From Chitinophagales bacterium (GTDB lineage Bacteria; Bacteroidota; Bacteroidia; Chitinophagales; CAIODY01): a DNA stretch of 7,807 bases. Below the pieces are notes generated by a model, which saw only the letters and a list, made by a program, of their open reading frames with translations, did not search any database and had not been told where the DNA came from. The stretch is taken from positions 1-7,807 of the forward strand of contig JAHEYX010000017.1 in the NCBI GenBank assembly GCA_023251415.1. The letters run 5' to 3'. Shown piece after piece: positions 1 to 6,550 of this stretch; the first letter of the stretch is position 1, and every line of letters begins with the position of its first letter. The position numbers were made by a program, and so were the translations under genes.

Positions 1-58
1 GATGTGATATTTAACATTAACTTAATACTGGAGTAAAGGCTAATTAAAGCCGATGCAT

Positions 59-66
59 TTCTTTTG
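59..66 (+). promoter_or_regulatory. Possible -7 element for the porin gene
   Basis: TTCTTTTG differs at one position from the Bacteroidota -7 consensus TAnnTTTG and lies 19 nt before the porin ATG, a distance similar to that of the better matches elsewhere in the window. I see no convincing TTTG-like -33 element at the expected spacing, so this is a weak call. The rest of the 85-bp leader shows no gene. Confidence 0.3.
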
Positions 67-85
67 CGTTAAATAAAACAAACAC

Positions 86-1513
86 ATGAAAAAACAGCTC
101 CACCTTATTTTGCTTATGGTTTTTGCAGTTGGTTTTGGTACCGCTGCATTTGCACAAGAAAACGTAGAAACTCCCCATGACACTTTAGCTATGAAAGTGA
201 ATAAAATGGCCGATGACTTAGCCATTTTAAAACGCATTAAATTTTCAGGTTATATTCAGTCGCAATATCAAATTGCTGACAGTAACGGTATTGCCTCATT
301 TGAAGGAGGAGACTTTGCAAGCCGCACCGACAAACGTTTTATGGTACGCCGTGCACGTTTGAAATCAGCGTATGCTTTAACCAACGCGGCGGGTGTAGCT
401 ACATCTGAAGCAGTGATGCAGATCGATTTATCAGAAAAGGGAATTATTGTGCGCGATGCGTTTTTGCGTGTTTCGGATCCCTTTAAACATATCGTTTCTT
501 TGAAAGCGGGTATTTTCGACCGTCCATTCGGTTACGAAATCGCCTATTCATCCGGGTCGCGAGAAACTCCTGAACGTGGTCGTATGAGTCAAACCTTATT
601 TCCCGGAGAACGTGAATTAGGTGCAGTAGTAATTATTGAAGGTCCAAAAGCTTCTAAGTTCGAATGGTTCAAAGCCCAAGGTGGTTATTTTGGTGGTAAT
701 GGTGCTTTTGTTCCGTTAGGTGGCGATATCGATTTTCGTAAAGACTTTATTGGTCAGGTTATTTTACATCGATCGTTTTTTAGCGAACGTTTGGCATTAA
801 GCGGTGGTTTTTCATATTACCACGGTGGAGTTAAACAAGGAAGTGACACTACATACACTTTTGATGGAACAACTAAAGTGTATCATAAAAATGTTACCAG
901 TGGCAGCACTACCCATTTTGCATTACGTGAATACCTTGGTGCCGACATTCAAGCTACTATGGATAGCAAATTAGGTTTAACAACCATACGTGCTGAATAC
1001 ATCGAAGGTACCCAACCTAGTATTGGCTCTAAAAGTGTAAGCCCTTCTTACAGCACAGTTACCACGTTCTCTTCCTTTTCAAGCTCTAGCAGCTATCCAT
1101 TAACTACTTTTTCAACAAGCACACCGGGTGCTCCTGTTTTTAACTTGTACAGTCGTCATTTCAAAGGATATTACTTCTATTTTATTCAAAATTTATTTCA
1201 TTCTAAACATGATATCGTTATTAAATACGACTTGTATGATCCGAATACTAAAGTTGGTGGAAACGATTTATTAGCTTCAACAAAAATAAACGGCGTAGCT
1301 ACTGCAACTAAATTATCAGCAGCTGATATTGCTTACCATACCTTAGGAATTGGTTATGTATACCACTTAGACATGAATACAAAATTCACGTTTTATTATG
1401 CTATGGTTACTAACGAAAGTACAAGCGCAGATAATACTGATAAAGTGTTAGCACATTTTAAAAGAGACATTGCCGACAACGTATTCACCATGCGTGTTCA
1501 ATACAAATTCTAA
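86..1513 (+). CDS. Outer-membrane porin, OprO/OprP (phosphate-selective porin) family
   Basis: Predicted 475-residue outer-membrane beta-barrel. A Sec signal peptide is visible: basic MKKQ start, hydrophobic core at about residues 5-22, and a signal peptidase I site AFA|Q after residue 23. A short charged helical stretch (about 35-50) precedes the barrel, as is common in OprO/P-like proteins. Family-like features include the RRARL segment near 88-92, the alternating strand pattern with 'AGIFDRPFG', and the 'FPGERELG' segment. The chain ends in VQYKF, the terminal aromatic residue expected for insertion by the BAM complex. The family was named for phosphate- and pyrophosphate-selective pores, but the substrate cannot be read from this sequence. 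Residues 315-346 form an unusual Ser/Thr-rich stretch, probably a loop. The gene appears monocistronic, with a strong terminator directly downstream. The ATG at 86 is supported by the signal peptide. Confidence 0.85.
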   Translation: MKKQLHLILLMVFAVGFGTAAFAQENVETPHDTLAMKVNKMADDLAILKRIKFSGYIQSQYQIADSNGIASFEGGDFASRTDKRFMVRRARLKSAYALTNAAGVATSEAVMQIDLSEKGIIVRDAFLRVSDPFKHIVSLKAGIFDRPFGYEIAYSSGSRETPERGRMSQTLFPGERELGAVVIIEGPKASKFEWFKAQGGYFGGNGAFVPLGGDIDFRKDFIGQVILHRSFFSERLALSGGFSYYHGGVKQGSDTTYTFDGTTKVYHKNVTSGSTTHFALREYLGADIQATMDSKLGLTTIRAEYIEGTQPSIGSKSVSPSYSTVTTFSSFSSSSSYPLTTFSTSTPGAPVFNLYSRHFKGYYFYFIQNLFHSKHDIVIKYDLYDPNTKVGGNDLLASTKINGVATATKLSAADIAYHTLGIGYVYHLDMNTKFTFYYAMVTNESTSADNTDKVLAHFKRDIADNVFTMRVQYKF

Positions 1514-1533
1514 TTCTGATTAAGTTAATCTAT

Positions 1534-1568
1534 AAACCCTCGATTGTTTAGGCAATCGAGGGTTTTTT
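1534..1568 (+). terminator. Rho-independent terminator after the porin gene
   Basis: A perfect 10-bp stem, CCCTCGATTG (1537-1546) with CAATCGAGGG (1553-1562), closes a 6-nt loop TTTAGG. A run of six T follows at 1563-1568. Three A before the stem can pair with the first T residues and lengthen it to 13 bp. It begins about 20 nt after the porin stop codon. The A-tract also makes a weaker reverse-strand terminator possible, but no gene converges here. Confidence 0.93.
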
Positions 1569-1604
1569 GTTGGTATTAGGCTACCAACTAACTCCAGCTT
1601 GCGG

Positions 1605-1635
1605 TTTACTGCATAACCTAAATTTATTATCTTTG
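1605..1635 (+). promoter_or_regulatory. Bacteroidota-type promoter for rocD
   Basis: TATCTTTG at 1628-1635 matches the TAnnTTTG -7 consensus exactly. TTTA at 1605-1608 is one base off the -33 TTTG, with a 19-nt spacer. The -7 element ends 15 nt before the chosen rocD ATG, giving a very short leader. This position also argues against any rocD start upstream of 1651. Confidence 0.7.
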
Positions 1636-1650
1636 CGCAAAAGCAAGATT

Positions 1651-2892
1651 ATGTCATCTATTGAATTACAGCGTTTGTCGGATCAGTTTATCGAATTAGA
1701 AGAAGCATATAATGCCCATAATTATCATCCATTGCCGGTGGTTTTAACAAGGGGAGCGGGTGTTTATGTTTGGGACGTTGAGGGTAAAAAATACTATGAT
1801 TTTTTAGCAGCTTATTCTGCTGTAAATCAAGGCCATTGTCATCCACGCATCACTGCTGTTCTGATCGATCAAGTGCAACGTTTAACGCTAACTTCTCGAG
1901 CATTTTACAATGATCAATTAGGAGCATATGCAGCTTTTATTACGAATTACTTTGGATACGATAAAGTGTTGCCGATGAATACCGGTGTGGAGGCAGTTGA
2001 AACGGCGTTAAAATTATGCAGACGTTGGGCTTACAATGTGAAAGGAATAGCAAATAATCAAGCCAAGATTATCGTTTGTGAAGGCAATTTTCATGGAAGA
2101 ACGACCGGTGTTATTTCGTTTAGTAATGACCCTTCTTCTTATGAAGGTTTCGGTCCTTACATGCCTAATTATGTTCAAATACCTTATAATGATTTAAGCG
2201 CCTTAAACAATGCTTTACAAGATCCGACCGTTGCCGGTTTTCTAGTTGAGCCTATTCAAGGTGAAGCAGGTGTAATTGTACCGACCGAAGGGTATTTGAA
2301 ACAAGCAGCTGCCATGTGTAAAGAAGCTAATGTGTTGTTTATTGCTGACGAAGTTCAAACCGGATTAGCACGTACCGGTAAGCTTTTGTGTTGTGATCAT
2401 GAGGATGTACATCCTGATATACTAATTCTAGGGAAAGCCCTTAGTGGAGGTACTTTGCCTGTAAGTGCGGTATTGGCCGATGATAGTATAATGCTTCAAA
2501 TCAAAGCCGGTGAACATGGTTCTACGTATGGTGGAAACCCATTGGCTTGTGTGGTTGCCATGGAAGCATTGAAAGTAATTAAGGAGGAAAATTTAGCTGA
2601 AAATTCATTGCTTTTAGGTGAACAATTTCGCAAAGCCTTACGCGAATTGAACTTACCATTGATTAAAGAAGTTAGGGGAAAAGGATTGTTTAATGCCATA
2701 GAATTAGCTGCTCCGGATGATCATACCGGCTGGGATATTTGTATTAAAATGATGCAAAATGGATTGTTAGCTAAACCAACACACGGCAATAAAATACGTT
2801 TTGCACCGCCATTGTGTATTACAAGCGATCAATTAATGGAGTGTGTGCAAATTATTAAGAATTCTATAATTGAATTTTCGTCCGGCAATTAG
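1651..2892 (+). CDS. rocD: Ornithine aminotransferase (ornithine-oxo-acid transaminase)
   Basis: A PLP-dependent class III aminotransferase of 413 residues that transfers the delta-amino group of L-ornithine to 2-oxoglutarate, giving glutamate-5-semialdehyde and glutamate. It links arginine/ornithine catabolism to proline and glutamate in the cytosol. The sequence is very close to eukaryotic OAT: YNAHNYHPLPV near the N terminus, YSAVNQGHCHP (55-65), LPMNTGVEA, GNFHGRT, VEPIQGEAGV, IADEVQTGLARTG with PLP-contacting Asp233, and LGKALSGG with Schiff-base Lys262. The 29-residue Asp-Lys spacing matches human OAT. GEHGSTYGGNP and LLAKPTHG are also present. The frame stays open upstream to a TTG at 1567, but that lies in the T-tract of the preceding terminator and the extra residues do not resemble the family, so I chose the ATG at 1651. 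The gene has its own promoter and overlaps the converging lipoprotein gene by 4 bp. Confidence 0.97.
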   Translation: MSSIELQRLSDQFIELEEAYNAHNYHPLPVVLTRGAGVYVWDVEGKKYYDFLAAYSAVNQGHCHPRITAVLIDQVQRLTLTSRAFYNDQLGAYAAFITNYFGYDKVLPMNTGVEAVETALKLCRRWAYNVKGIANNQAKIIVCEGNFHGRTTGVISFSNDPSSYEGFGPYMPNYVQIPYNDLSALNNALQDPTVAGFLVEPIQGEAGVIVPTEGYLKQAAAMCKEANVLFIADEVQTGLARTGKLLCCDHEDVHPDILILGKALSGGTLPVSAVLADDSIMLQIKAGEHGSTYGGNPLACVVAMEALKVIKEENLAENSLLLGEQFRKALRELNLPLIKEVRGKGLFNAIELAAPDDHTGWDICIKMMQNGLLAKPTHGNKIRFAPPLCITSDQLMECVQIIKNSIIEFSSGN

Positions 2893-3362
2893 AATAAGTC
2901 CGGCACTTTTAAGTCGATTTGGTCCGCATAATTTATCGGGAAACTGAAGGGGATACCTGCTTTTTTCAAGCGGCAACTACCTTTGACCGATAATTTTACT
3001 TTGCCTTTACGCATGCTTGCCCACATACTTTTTAAGAAACTAAAGGTGATTTGATGGGTAGCTACATTAACCGTTAAAGGAATTGAAAATTCGCTTTTCT
3101 TATTTACACGTATGGATTTGTTTTGTGTCGAATGTCCAAGAAGCACATCATTGATATAAATGTCCGTTTCAGTATTAAGCAATTCAATACCGATTTTATT
3201 CGGATTAAACATGACCAAGTCGGTTTTAAACTGAACTTGCTTTAAGGAGAAGGCATCAAATTGAAAATTCTCCATTCGTTTGTAATCCGGAACTTTAAAT
3301 TGATTACATGAGCTCCAAACCATTGCAAAGCTGATACAAAAAAGCGCCACCAATTTTTTCAT
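2889..3362 (-). CDS. LEA14-like (LEA type 2 / WHy domain) lipoprotein
   Basis: A small predicted lipoprotein of 157 residues. The N terminus has a basic MKK, a hydrophobic segment (4-16) and a lipobox-like WSSC with the candidate lipidated Cys19. The residues after Cys (NQFKVPDYK) lack the acidic cluster of the Bacteroidota surface-export signal, so it probably faces the periplasm; that is inference. The rest resembles a single LEA type 2 / WHy beta-sandwich: a strand ending in the typical FNPN motif (52-55), then the 'I.L...E..IYINDVLLG' pattern, and a later IPLTVNV strand. The biochemical role of such bacterial domains is largely unknown. An in-frame ATG at 3401 would add 13 residues ahead of the signal peptide; I prefer 3362 because it gives a normal lipoprotein signal. 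The stop codon overlaps that of rocD, and the gene diverges from hflX. Confidence 0.75.
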   Translation of the reverse strand: MKKLVALFCISFAMVWSSCNQFKVPDYKRMENFQFDAFSLKQVQFKTDLVMFNPNKIGIELLNTETDIYINDVLLGHSTQNKSIRVNKKSEFSIPLTVNVATHQITFSFLKSMWASMRKGKVKLSVKGSCRLKKAGIPFSFPINYADQIDLKVPDLF

Positions 3363-3432
3363 TTTGCAAAAATGAAATTTCTCTTCAAAAAATACAACCA
3401 AATAATTTTAAACGGAATCCTAAATCGTTTTC

Positions 3433-3440
3433 TACCTTCG
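3433..3440 (+). promoter_or_regulatory. -7 promoter element for hflX
   Basis: TACCTTCG fits the Bacteroidota -7 element TAnnTTTG with the frequent T-to-C variant. It ends 22 nt before the TTG start. A TTTA run at 3406-3410 is a poor -33 candidate at about 22-23 nt spacing. It lies in the 100-bp spacer (3363-3462) shared with the divergent lipoprotein gene. Confidence 0.55.
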
Positions 3441-3462
3441 CATAAAATAGAACCATTACGTT

Positions 3463-4641
3463 TTGACTAATCTTCCCTTACAACAAGAAAAAGCAGTGCT
3501 TGTAGCCGTAATCCAATCGCCGATTACTGAAGAGCAAGTGAATGAGTACCTGGACGAGCTTGCCTTTTTAGCAGAAACCGCCGGAGCTATAACGGTTAAG
3601 CGTTTTACACAACGAATGCAGAAATTGGATTCCAACACCTTTATTGGTGCAGGGAAATTGGAAGAGATACGCGCGTACATTGAGGCCAATGATATTTCAT
3701 TATTGATTTTTGATGATGAAATTACCGGCCGACAACAAACCAATATTGAAAAAGAGGTTAAATGCAAAGTATTAGATCGAACCGGATTAATTCTGGATAT
3801 TTTCGCTTCTCGTGCTCGAACAGCTCATGCTAAAACACAAGTTGAATTGGCGCAAATGCAATATTTATTGCCGCGTTTAAAGGGGTTGTGGACGCACTTG
3901 GAACGTCAAAAGGGAGGTATTGGAATGCGTGGACCAGGAGAGAAAGAAATTGAAACGGATCGTCGAATTGTGAAGTATAAAATTTCGCAACTCAAAGAGG
4001 AGTTGGTTAACATAGATCGGCAATTTGCCACACAACGAAAAAGCAGAGGTGAAGTGATTCGCGTGGCATTAGTTGGTTATACGAATGTTGGTAAAAGCAC
4101 CATCATGAACATGCTCAGCAAAAGTGAGGTGTTTGCTGAAAACAAGTTATTCGCAACCTTGGATACGACAGTTCGTAAAGTGGTTTTGGATCGAATACCC
4201 TTTCTGCTAAGCGATACGGTTGGGTTTATTCGTAAATTGCCACACTCATTAGTAGAAAGTTTTAAATCCACTTTAGATGAAGTTCGTGAAAGTGATATTT
4301 TGTTGCATGTAGTGGATATTTCGCATCCGGCATTTGAAGACCAAATGAAAACCGTTAATACTACCTTGCAAGAACTGAAAGCTTTTAATAAGCCGATAAT
4401 TGTAATATTTAATAAAATGGATTTATACGAAAAGATTCATTTTGATGCGTTAACAACCCCGGCTATTCGACAAGAAGTATTGACGGAATTGAAACAAACC
4501 TGGCTTAATAATACCGAAGGGAATTGTGTATTCATTAGTGCTTTGGAGCGAACTAATGTCGATGAATTCAGAACATTTATACTCGGTCAGATTCGCGCTT
4601 TGTATGAAGAGCGTTATCCGTATATTGCAGAAAAATTTTAA
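3463..4641 (+). CDS. hflX: Ribosome-associated GTPase HflX
   Basis: A 392-residue translational GTPase. HflX proteins bind the 50S subunit and split stalled or hibernating 70S ribosomes, often under heat or antibiotic stress. The N-terminal domain carries family residues such as 'DTFIGAGKLEEI'-like NTFIGAGKLEEI near 54-65 and 'TGLILDIFASRA'. The glycine-rich HflX signature GGIGMRGPGEKEIETDRR is at 151-168, followed by a helical linker. The G domain has G1 GYTNVGKST (205-213), G3 DTVGFI (251-256), G4 NKMD (317-320) and a G5-like SAL. Length is normal for short HflX forms lacking a long C-terminal extension. The start is TTG: an in-frame TAG lies at 3448-3450, no ATG occurs between it and the conserved EKAVLVAV strand, and the first in-frame ATG would delete part of the N-terminal domain. 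A membrane-protein gene follows 9 nt later, probably co-transcribed. Confidence 0.95.
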   Translation: MTNLPLQQEKAVLVAVIQSPITEEQVNEYLDELAFLAETAGAITVKRFTQRMQKLDSNTFIGAGKLEEIRAYIEANDISLLIFDDEITGRQQTNIEKEVKCKVLDRTGLILDIFASRARTAHAKTQVELAQMQYLLPRLKGLWTHLERQKGGIGMRGPGEKEIETDRRIVKYKISQLKEELVNIDRQFATQRKSRGEVIRVALVGYTNVGKSTIMNMLSKSEVFAENKLFATLDTTVRKVVLDRIPFLLSDTVGFIRKLPHSLVESFKSTLDEVRESDILLHVVDISHPAFEDQMKTVNTTLQELKAFNKPIIVIFNKMDLYEKIHFDALTTPAIRQEVLTELKQTWLNNTEGNCVFISALERTNVDEFRTFILGQIRALYEERYPYIAEKF

Positions 4642-4650
4642 GCGTTTTAC

Positions 4651-5043
4651 ATGAAATCTTTTTTACCATTTTATGCAGTAATTGCCTTGTTGGGATTACT
4701 CATCTCAGCGTTGCTCTATATGAAACTGGGCTATGTTGCAGCTTATACTGACTTTACAGCAGCTACCTGCTTTTTTGTATTTTCTTCCCCTTTTATTTTT
4801 TGGTTTTCTATACGTGGGGTTAAAATGAACAGCAACTATGCTTTTATGAATTATTTTTATTTAGGTTTTGCATTAAAATTCTTTTTAGCCATTGCCTTTG
4901 TAATTGCCTATTTAGCTTATACCGGACACAAGGGAATGATGTTTGGGATGTCATTTGCAGGCAATTACATTGTGTACAGTGCCTTAGAGACAATCTTCAC
5001 CGTAAGGGAATCCAATAAAATAACTGCAGCTTCTAAAAAGTAA
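4651..5043 (+). CDS. Small four-helix integral membrane protein of unknown function
   Basis: I do not recognise this 130-residue protein with certainty. It is strongly hydrophobic, with four predicted membrane segments at about 4-24, 35-54, 68-90 and 96-117. Loops are short, and a charged C-terminal tail (119-130, several Lys) suggests a cytoplasmic C terminus. A positive RGVK loop follows helix 2, and helix 3 contains a buried Lys76 (LGFALKFFLAI). Helix 4 ends in a Tyr/Glu-containing YIVYSALETIFTV segment. The size and pattern recall the AtpI/UncI-like small proteins found beside ATP synthase genes in Bacteroidota, but no ATP synthase gene is visible here and the resemblance is from memory. 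The start is 9 nt after the hflX stop with no promoter-like sequence between, so it is probably translated from the hflX transcript. Confidence 0.8.
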   Translation: MKSFLPFYAVIALLGLLISALLYMKLGYVAAYTDFTAATCFFVFSSPFIFWFSIRGVKMNSNYAFMNYFYLGFALKFFLAIAFVIAYLAYTGHKGMMFGMSFAGNYIVYSALETIFTVRESNKITAASKK

Positions 5044-5047
5044 GCAT

Positions 5048-5066
5048 CGTTTTAACTTACAAAACG
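5048..5066. terminator. Weak hairpin at a convergent gene junction
   Basis: CGTTTT (5048-5053) and AAAACG (5061-5066) form a 6-bp inverted repeat around a 7-nt loop. It overlaps the stop codon of the dioxygenase gene and lies just past the end of the membrane-protein gene. It is symmetric, so it could act in both directions, but the stem is AT-rich and no T-tract follows on either side. This is a low-confidence terminator candidate at a junction where the two stop codons are only 8 nt apart. Confidence 0.2.
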
Positions 5067-5582
5067 CGGGTCTGTTTCCATCACATGACCGCATTGTTTA
5101 CACGTACGTAAGTCTTCGTTGTTATAGAATTCACGAAAACGCGATTGAAAATCGGTTTCGATATTTTGTTGACCGAAATACTTTTCGTGTAATTTGTTAT
5201 TGCACTTTTCACAAAACCATAATAAGCCGTCTTGCATGGTTGTGCCTTTGCGCACGCGTTCTACTACAATGCCTATAGAACCCGGACTTCTGGAAGGGCT
5301 ATGCGGTACTTTTCCGGGCAATAAAAATAGTTCACCGGCTTTAATTGGCACATCCACACATTTGCCGTCTTGTTGCGTTTTTACAAGAATTTCACCTTCT
5401 AATTGATAAAACAATTCCTCGGTTTCATTGTAATGATAATCTTTACGGGCATTTGGGCCGGCAACTACCATCACTATAAAATCGGTTCCCAATGGATATA
5501 AATTTTTATTCCCAACTGGTGGTTTTAATAAGTGACGATTTTCATCAATCCATTTTTGCAAGTTAAAAGGAGGAGCTATCAT
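5052..5582 (-). CDS. nbaC: 3-Hydroxyanthranilate 3,4-dioxygenase
   Basis: A 176-residue cupin dioxygenase that opens the ring of 3-hydroxyanthranilate with O2, giving 2-amino-3-carboxymuconate semialdehyde. That product cyclises to quinolinate (NAD precursor) or enters the 2-aminomuconate catabolic route. The Fe(II) ligands expected for the family are present: His50, Glu56 and His94. Substrate-binding residues Arg46, Arg98 and Glu108 are also in place. The C terminus holds the rubredoxin-like second metal site of the bacterial enzymes, CEKC (124-127) and CKQC (161-164). The opening segment (FNLQKWIDENRHLLKPPVGN) is typical. Length is normal for the bacterial form. The frame extends two codons upstream to a TTG at 5588, but the ATG at 5582 is the natural start. 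The gene lies 63 nt downstream of an SDR gene on the same strand and also has a promoter-like element of its own. No other kynurenine-pathway gene is recognisable here. Confidence 0.96.
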   Translation of the reverse strand: MIAPPFNLQKWIDENRHLLKPPVGNKNLYPLGTDFIVMVVAGPNARKDYHYNETEELFYQLEGEILVKTQQDGKCVDVPIKAGELFLLPGKVPHSPSRSPGSIGIVVERVRKGTTMQDGLLWFCEKCNNKLHEKYFGQQNIETDFQSRFREFYNNEDLRTCKQCGHVMETDPRFVS

Positions 5583-5599
5583 ATGCAATTAATTTAAAG

Positions 5600-5630
5600 C
5601 GAAGTTAGTAGAACAAATTGGTTATACGAA
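5600..5630 (-). promoter_or_regulatory. Promoter candidate for the dioxygenase gene
   Basis: Read on the minus strand, TAACTTCG (5600-5607) matches the -7 element TAnnTTTG with one T-to-C change, the same variant seen before hflX. TTCG (5627-5630) could serve as a -33 element one base off TTTG, with a 19-nt spacer. The -7 element ends 17 nt before the ATG. If active, the dioxygenase can be expressed independently of the upstream SDR gene. Confidence 0.5.
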
Positions 5631-5645
5631 TGATATTAAACAGTT

Positions 5646-6431
5646 TTAAATAGCTGCAGTTCGACCACCGTCAACCGGAATGCTGGTTCCATTGATATAA
5701 GCCGCAGCAGGTGAAGCCAAAAAGGCAGCTAAACCGGCAATTTCAGAAGGGTCACCAAAACGTGCTGCCGGTATTTCGCTCAACATTTCTTTTTCAATTT
5801 CGTCGATAGGCGTATTGGTTTTTCCGGACTTAATATCGATTAGCGTTTTTAATCGATTGGTTGCTGTAGCACCCGGTAACACGTTATTTACCGTTATGCC
5901 ATATTTTGCCACTTCGAAACTCCAGGTTTTGGCCCAAGAAGCAACAGCACCGCGAACAGTATTACTTACCCCCAGGTTTTTTAGCGGTTGTTTTACGGAA
6001 GTTGAAATTACGTTAATAATACGGCCGTAAGAAGCGGCTTTCATACTTGGTAAAACAGCTTGTGCCAATAGTTGATTACAAATCAAGTGTTGTTGAAATA
6101 TTTGTAAAAACTTATCCGTGCTTTCCTCTGTAATGGGTCCGGCAGCCGGTCCTCCACTATTATTAATCAATATATGAATCGGGTGATTGGCTACATAAGC
6201 CGTTACAGTTGCTTTTAATTGCTCCGGTTGCGCGAAGTCGGCAATCAGGTAAGCATGTGTTTGATGGCCTGATTGGGGCAATGCTGCAACGGTTTGTTGT
6301 AAGGCAGCTTCATTGCGGGCTAACAAAGTTACATTAGCACCAAGCAACGCCAATTCGATGGCTATAGCTTTACCAATTCCTTGTGTACTACCACAAACCA
6401 GGGCATTTTTATCTTGCAGTGAAATATTCAT
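5646..6431 (-). CDS. Short-chain dehydrogenase/reductase (SDR) with atypical active site
   Basis: A 261-residue Rossmann-fold protein of classical-SDR length. The nucleotide-binding motif is CGSTQGIG (13-20), a variant of TGxxxGxG. Arg39 at the end of strand 2 is compatible with NADP(H) preference. NNSGG (90-94) replaces the usual NNAG. ITVNNVLPG (179-187) and the C-terminal INGTSIPVDGG are standard. The catalytic tetrad Asn-Ser-Tyr-Lys is not: by alignment to the usual spacing, Ser143 is kept, but Asn is His115, Tyr is Ser156 and Lys is Arg160 (segment GVSNTVRGAV). I recall a broad SDR subgroup with this 'SN..R..V' segment, often annotated as 3-oxoacyl-ACP reductase, so this is probably a subgroup trait and not decay. 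The substrate is unknown. It is the upstream neighbour of the 3-hydroxyanthranilate dioxygenase on the same strand, which suggests but does not prove a link to kynurenine or aromatic metabolism. Confidence 0.9.
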   Translation of the reverse strand: MNISLQDKNALVCGSTQGIGKAIAIELALLGANVTLLARNEAALQQTVAALPQSGHQTHAYLIADFAQPEQLKATVTAYVANHPIHILINNSGGPAAGPITEESTDKFLQIFQQHLICNQLLAQAVLPSMKAASYGRIINVISTSVKQPLKNLGVSNTVRGAVASWAKTWSFEVAKYGITVNNVLPGATATNRLKTLIDIKSGKTNTPIDEIEKEMLSEIPAARFGDPSEIAGLAAFLASPAAAYINGTSIPVDGGRTAAI

Positions 6432-6435
6432 GTTT

Positions 6436-6443
6436 CAAAAATA
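6436..6443 (-). promoter_or_regulatory. -7 promoter element for the SDR gene
   Basis: On the minus strand TATTTTTG matches TAnnTTTG exactly. It ends only 4 nt before the SDR ATG, so a transcript starting at the usual distance would have almost no leader. A TTAG about 20 nt further upstream is a one-mismatch -33 candidate. The match could also be chance in AT-rich DNA, but no better element is visible upstream. Confidence 0.45.
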
Positions 6444-6550
6444 GAATTCTCCGGCAATAATTGCTAATCATTTCATTTCACGCTTTGTAATTTCAGTTAT
6501 CCTATATGCGTTAATGACCTGGAATTCTAAAAGCTTATCGCTTAAGATCA

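Noticed and set aside
38..51. Palindrome GGCT-AATTAA-AGCC in the porin leader
   Set aside because: Arms are only 4 bp, with no T-tract and no paired promoter geometry; likely chance.
1567..1650. Upstream extension of rocD from a TTG at 1567
   Set aside because: It begins inside the T-tract of the porin terminator and upstream of the rocD promoter element, and the 28 extra residues do not resemble ornithine aminotransferase.
3363..3401. Upstream ATG at 3401 for the minus-strand lipoprotein
   Set aside because: It would place 13 residues before a normal lipoprotein signal peptide; the ATG at 3362 gives the expected MKK-hydrophobic-Cys layout.
3456..3767. 103-codon reading frame antisense to the start of hflX
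   Set aside because: It lies wholly opposite conserved hflX codons, has no recognisable domain or start signal, and its composition follows from the coding strand.
5040..5060. Inverted repeat GTAAG/CTTAC across the convergent junction
   Set aside because: Arms are 5 bp with an 11-nt loop, and it competes with the slightly better 6-bp CGTTTT/AAAACG hairpin; not a credible terminator alone.
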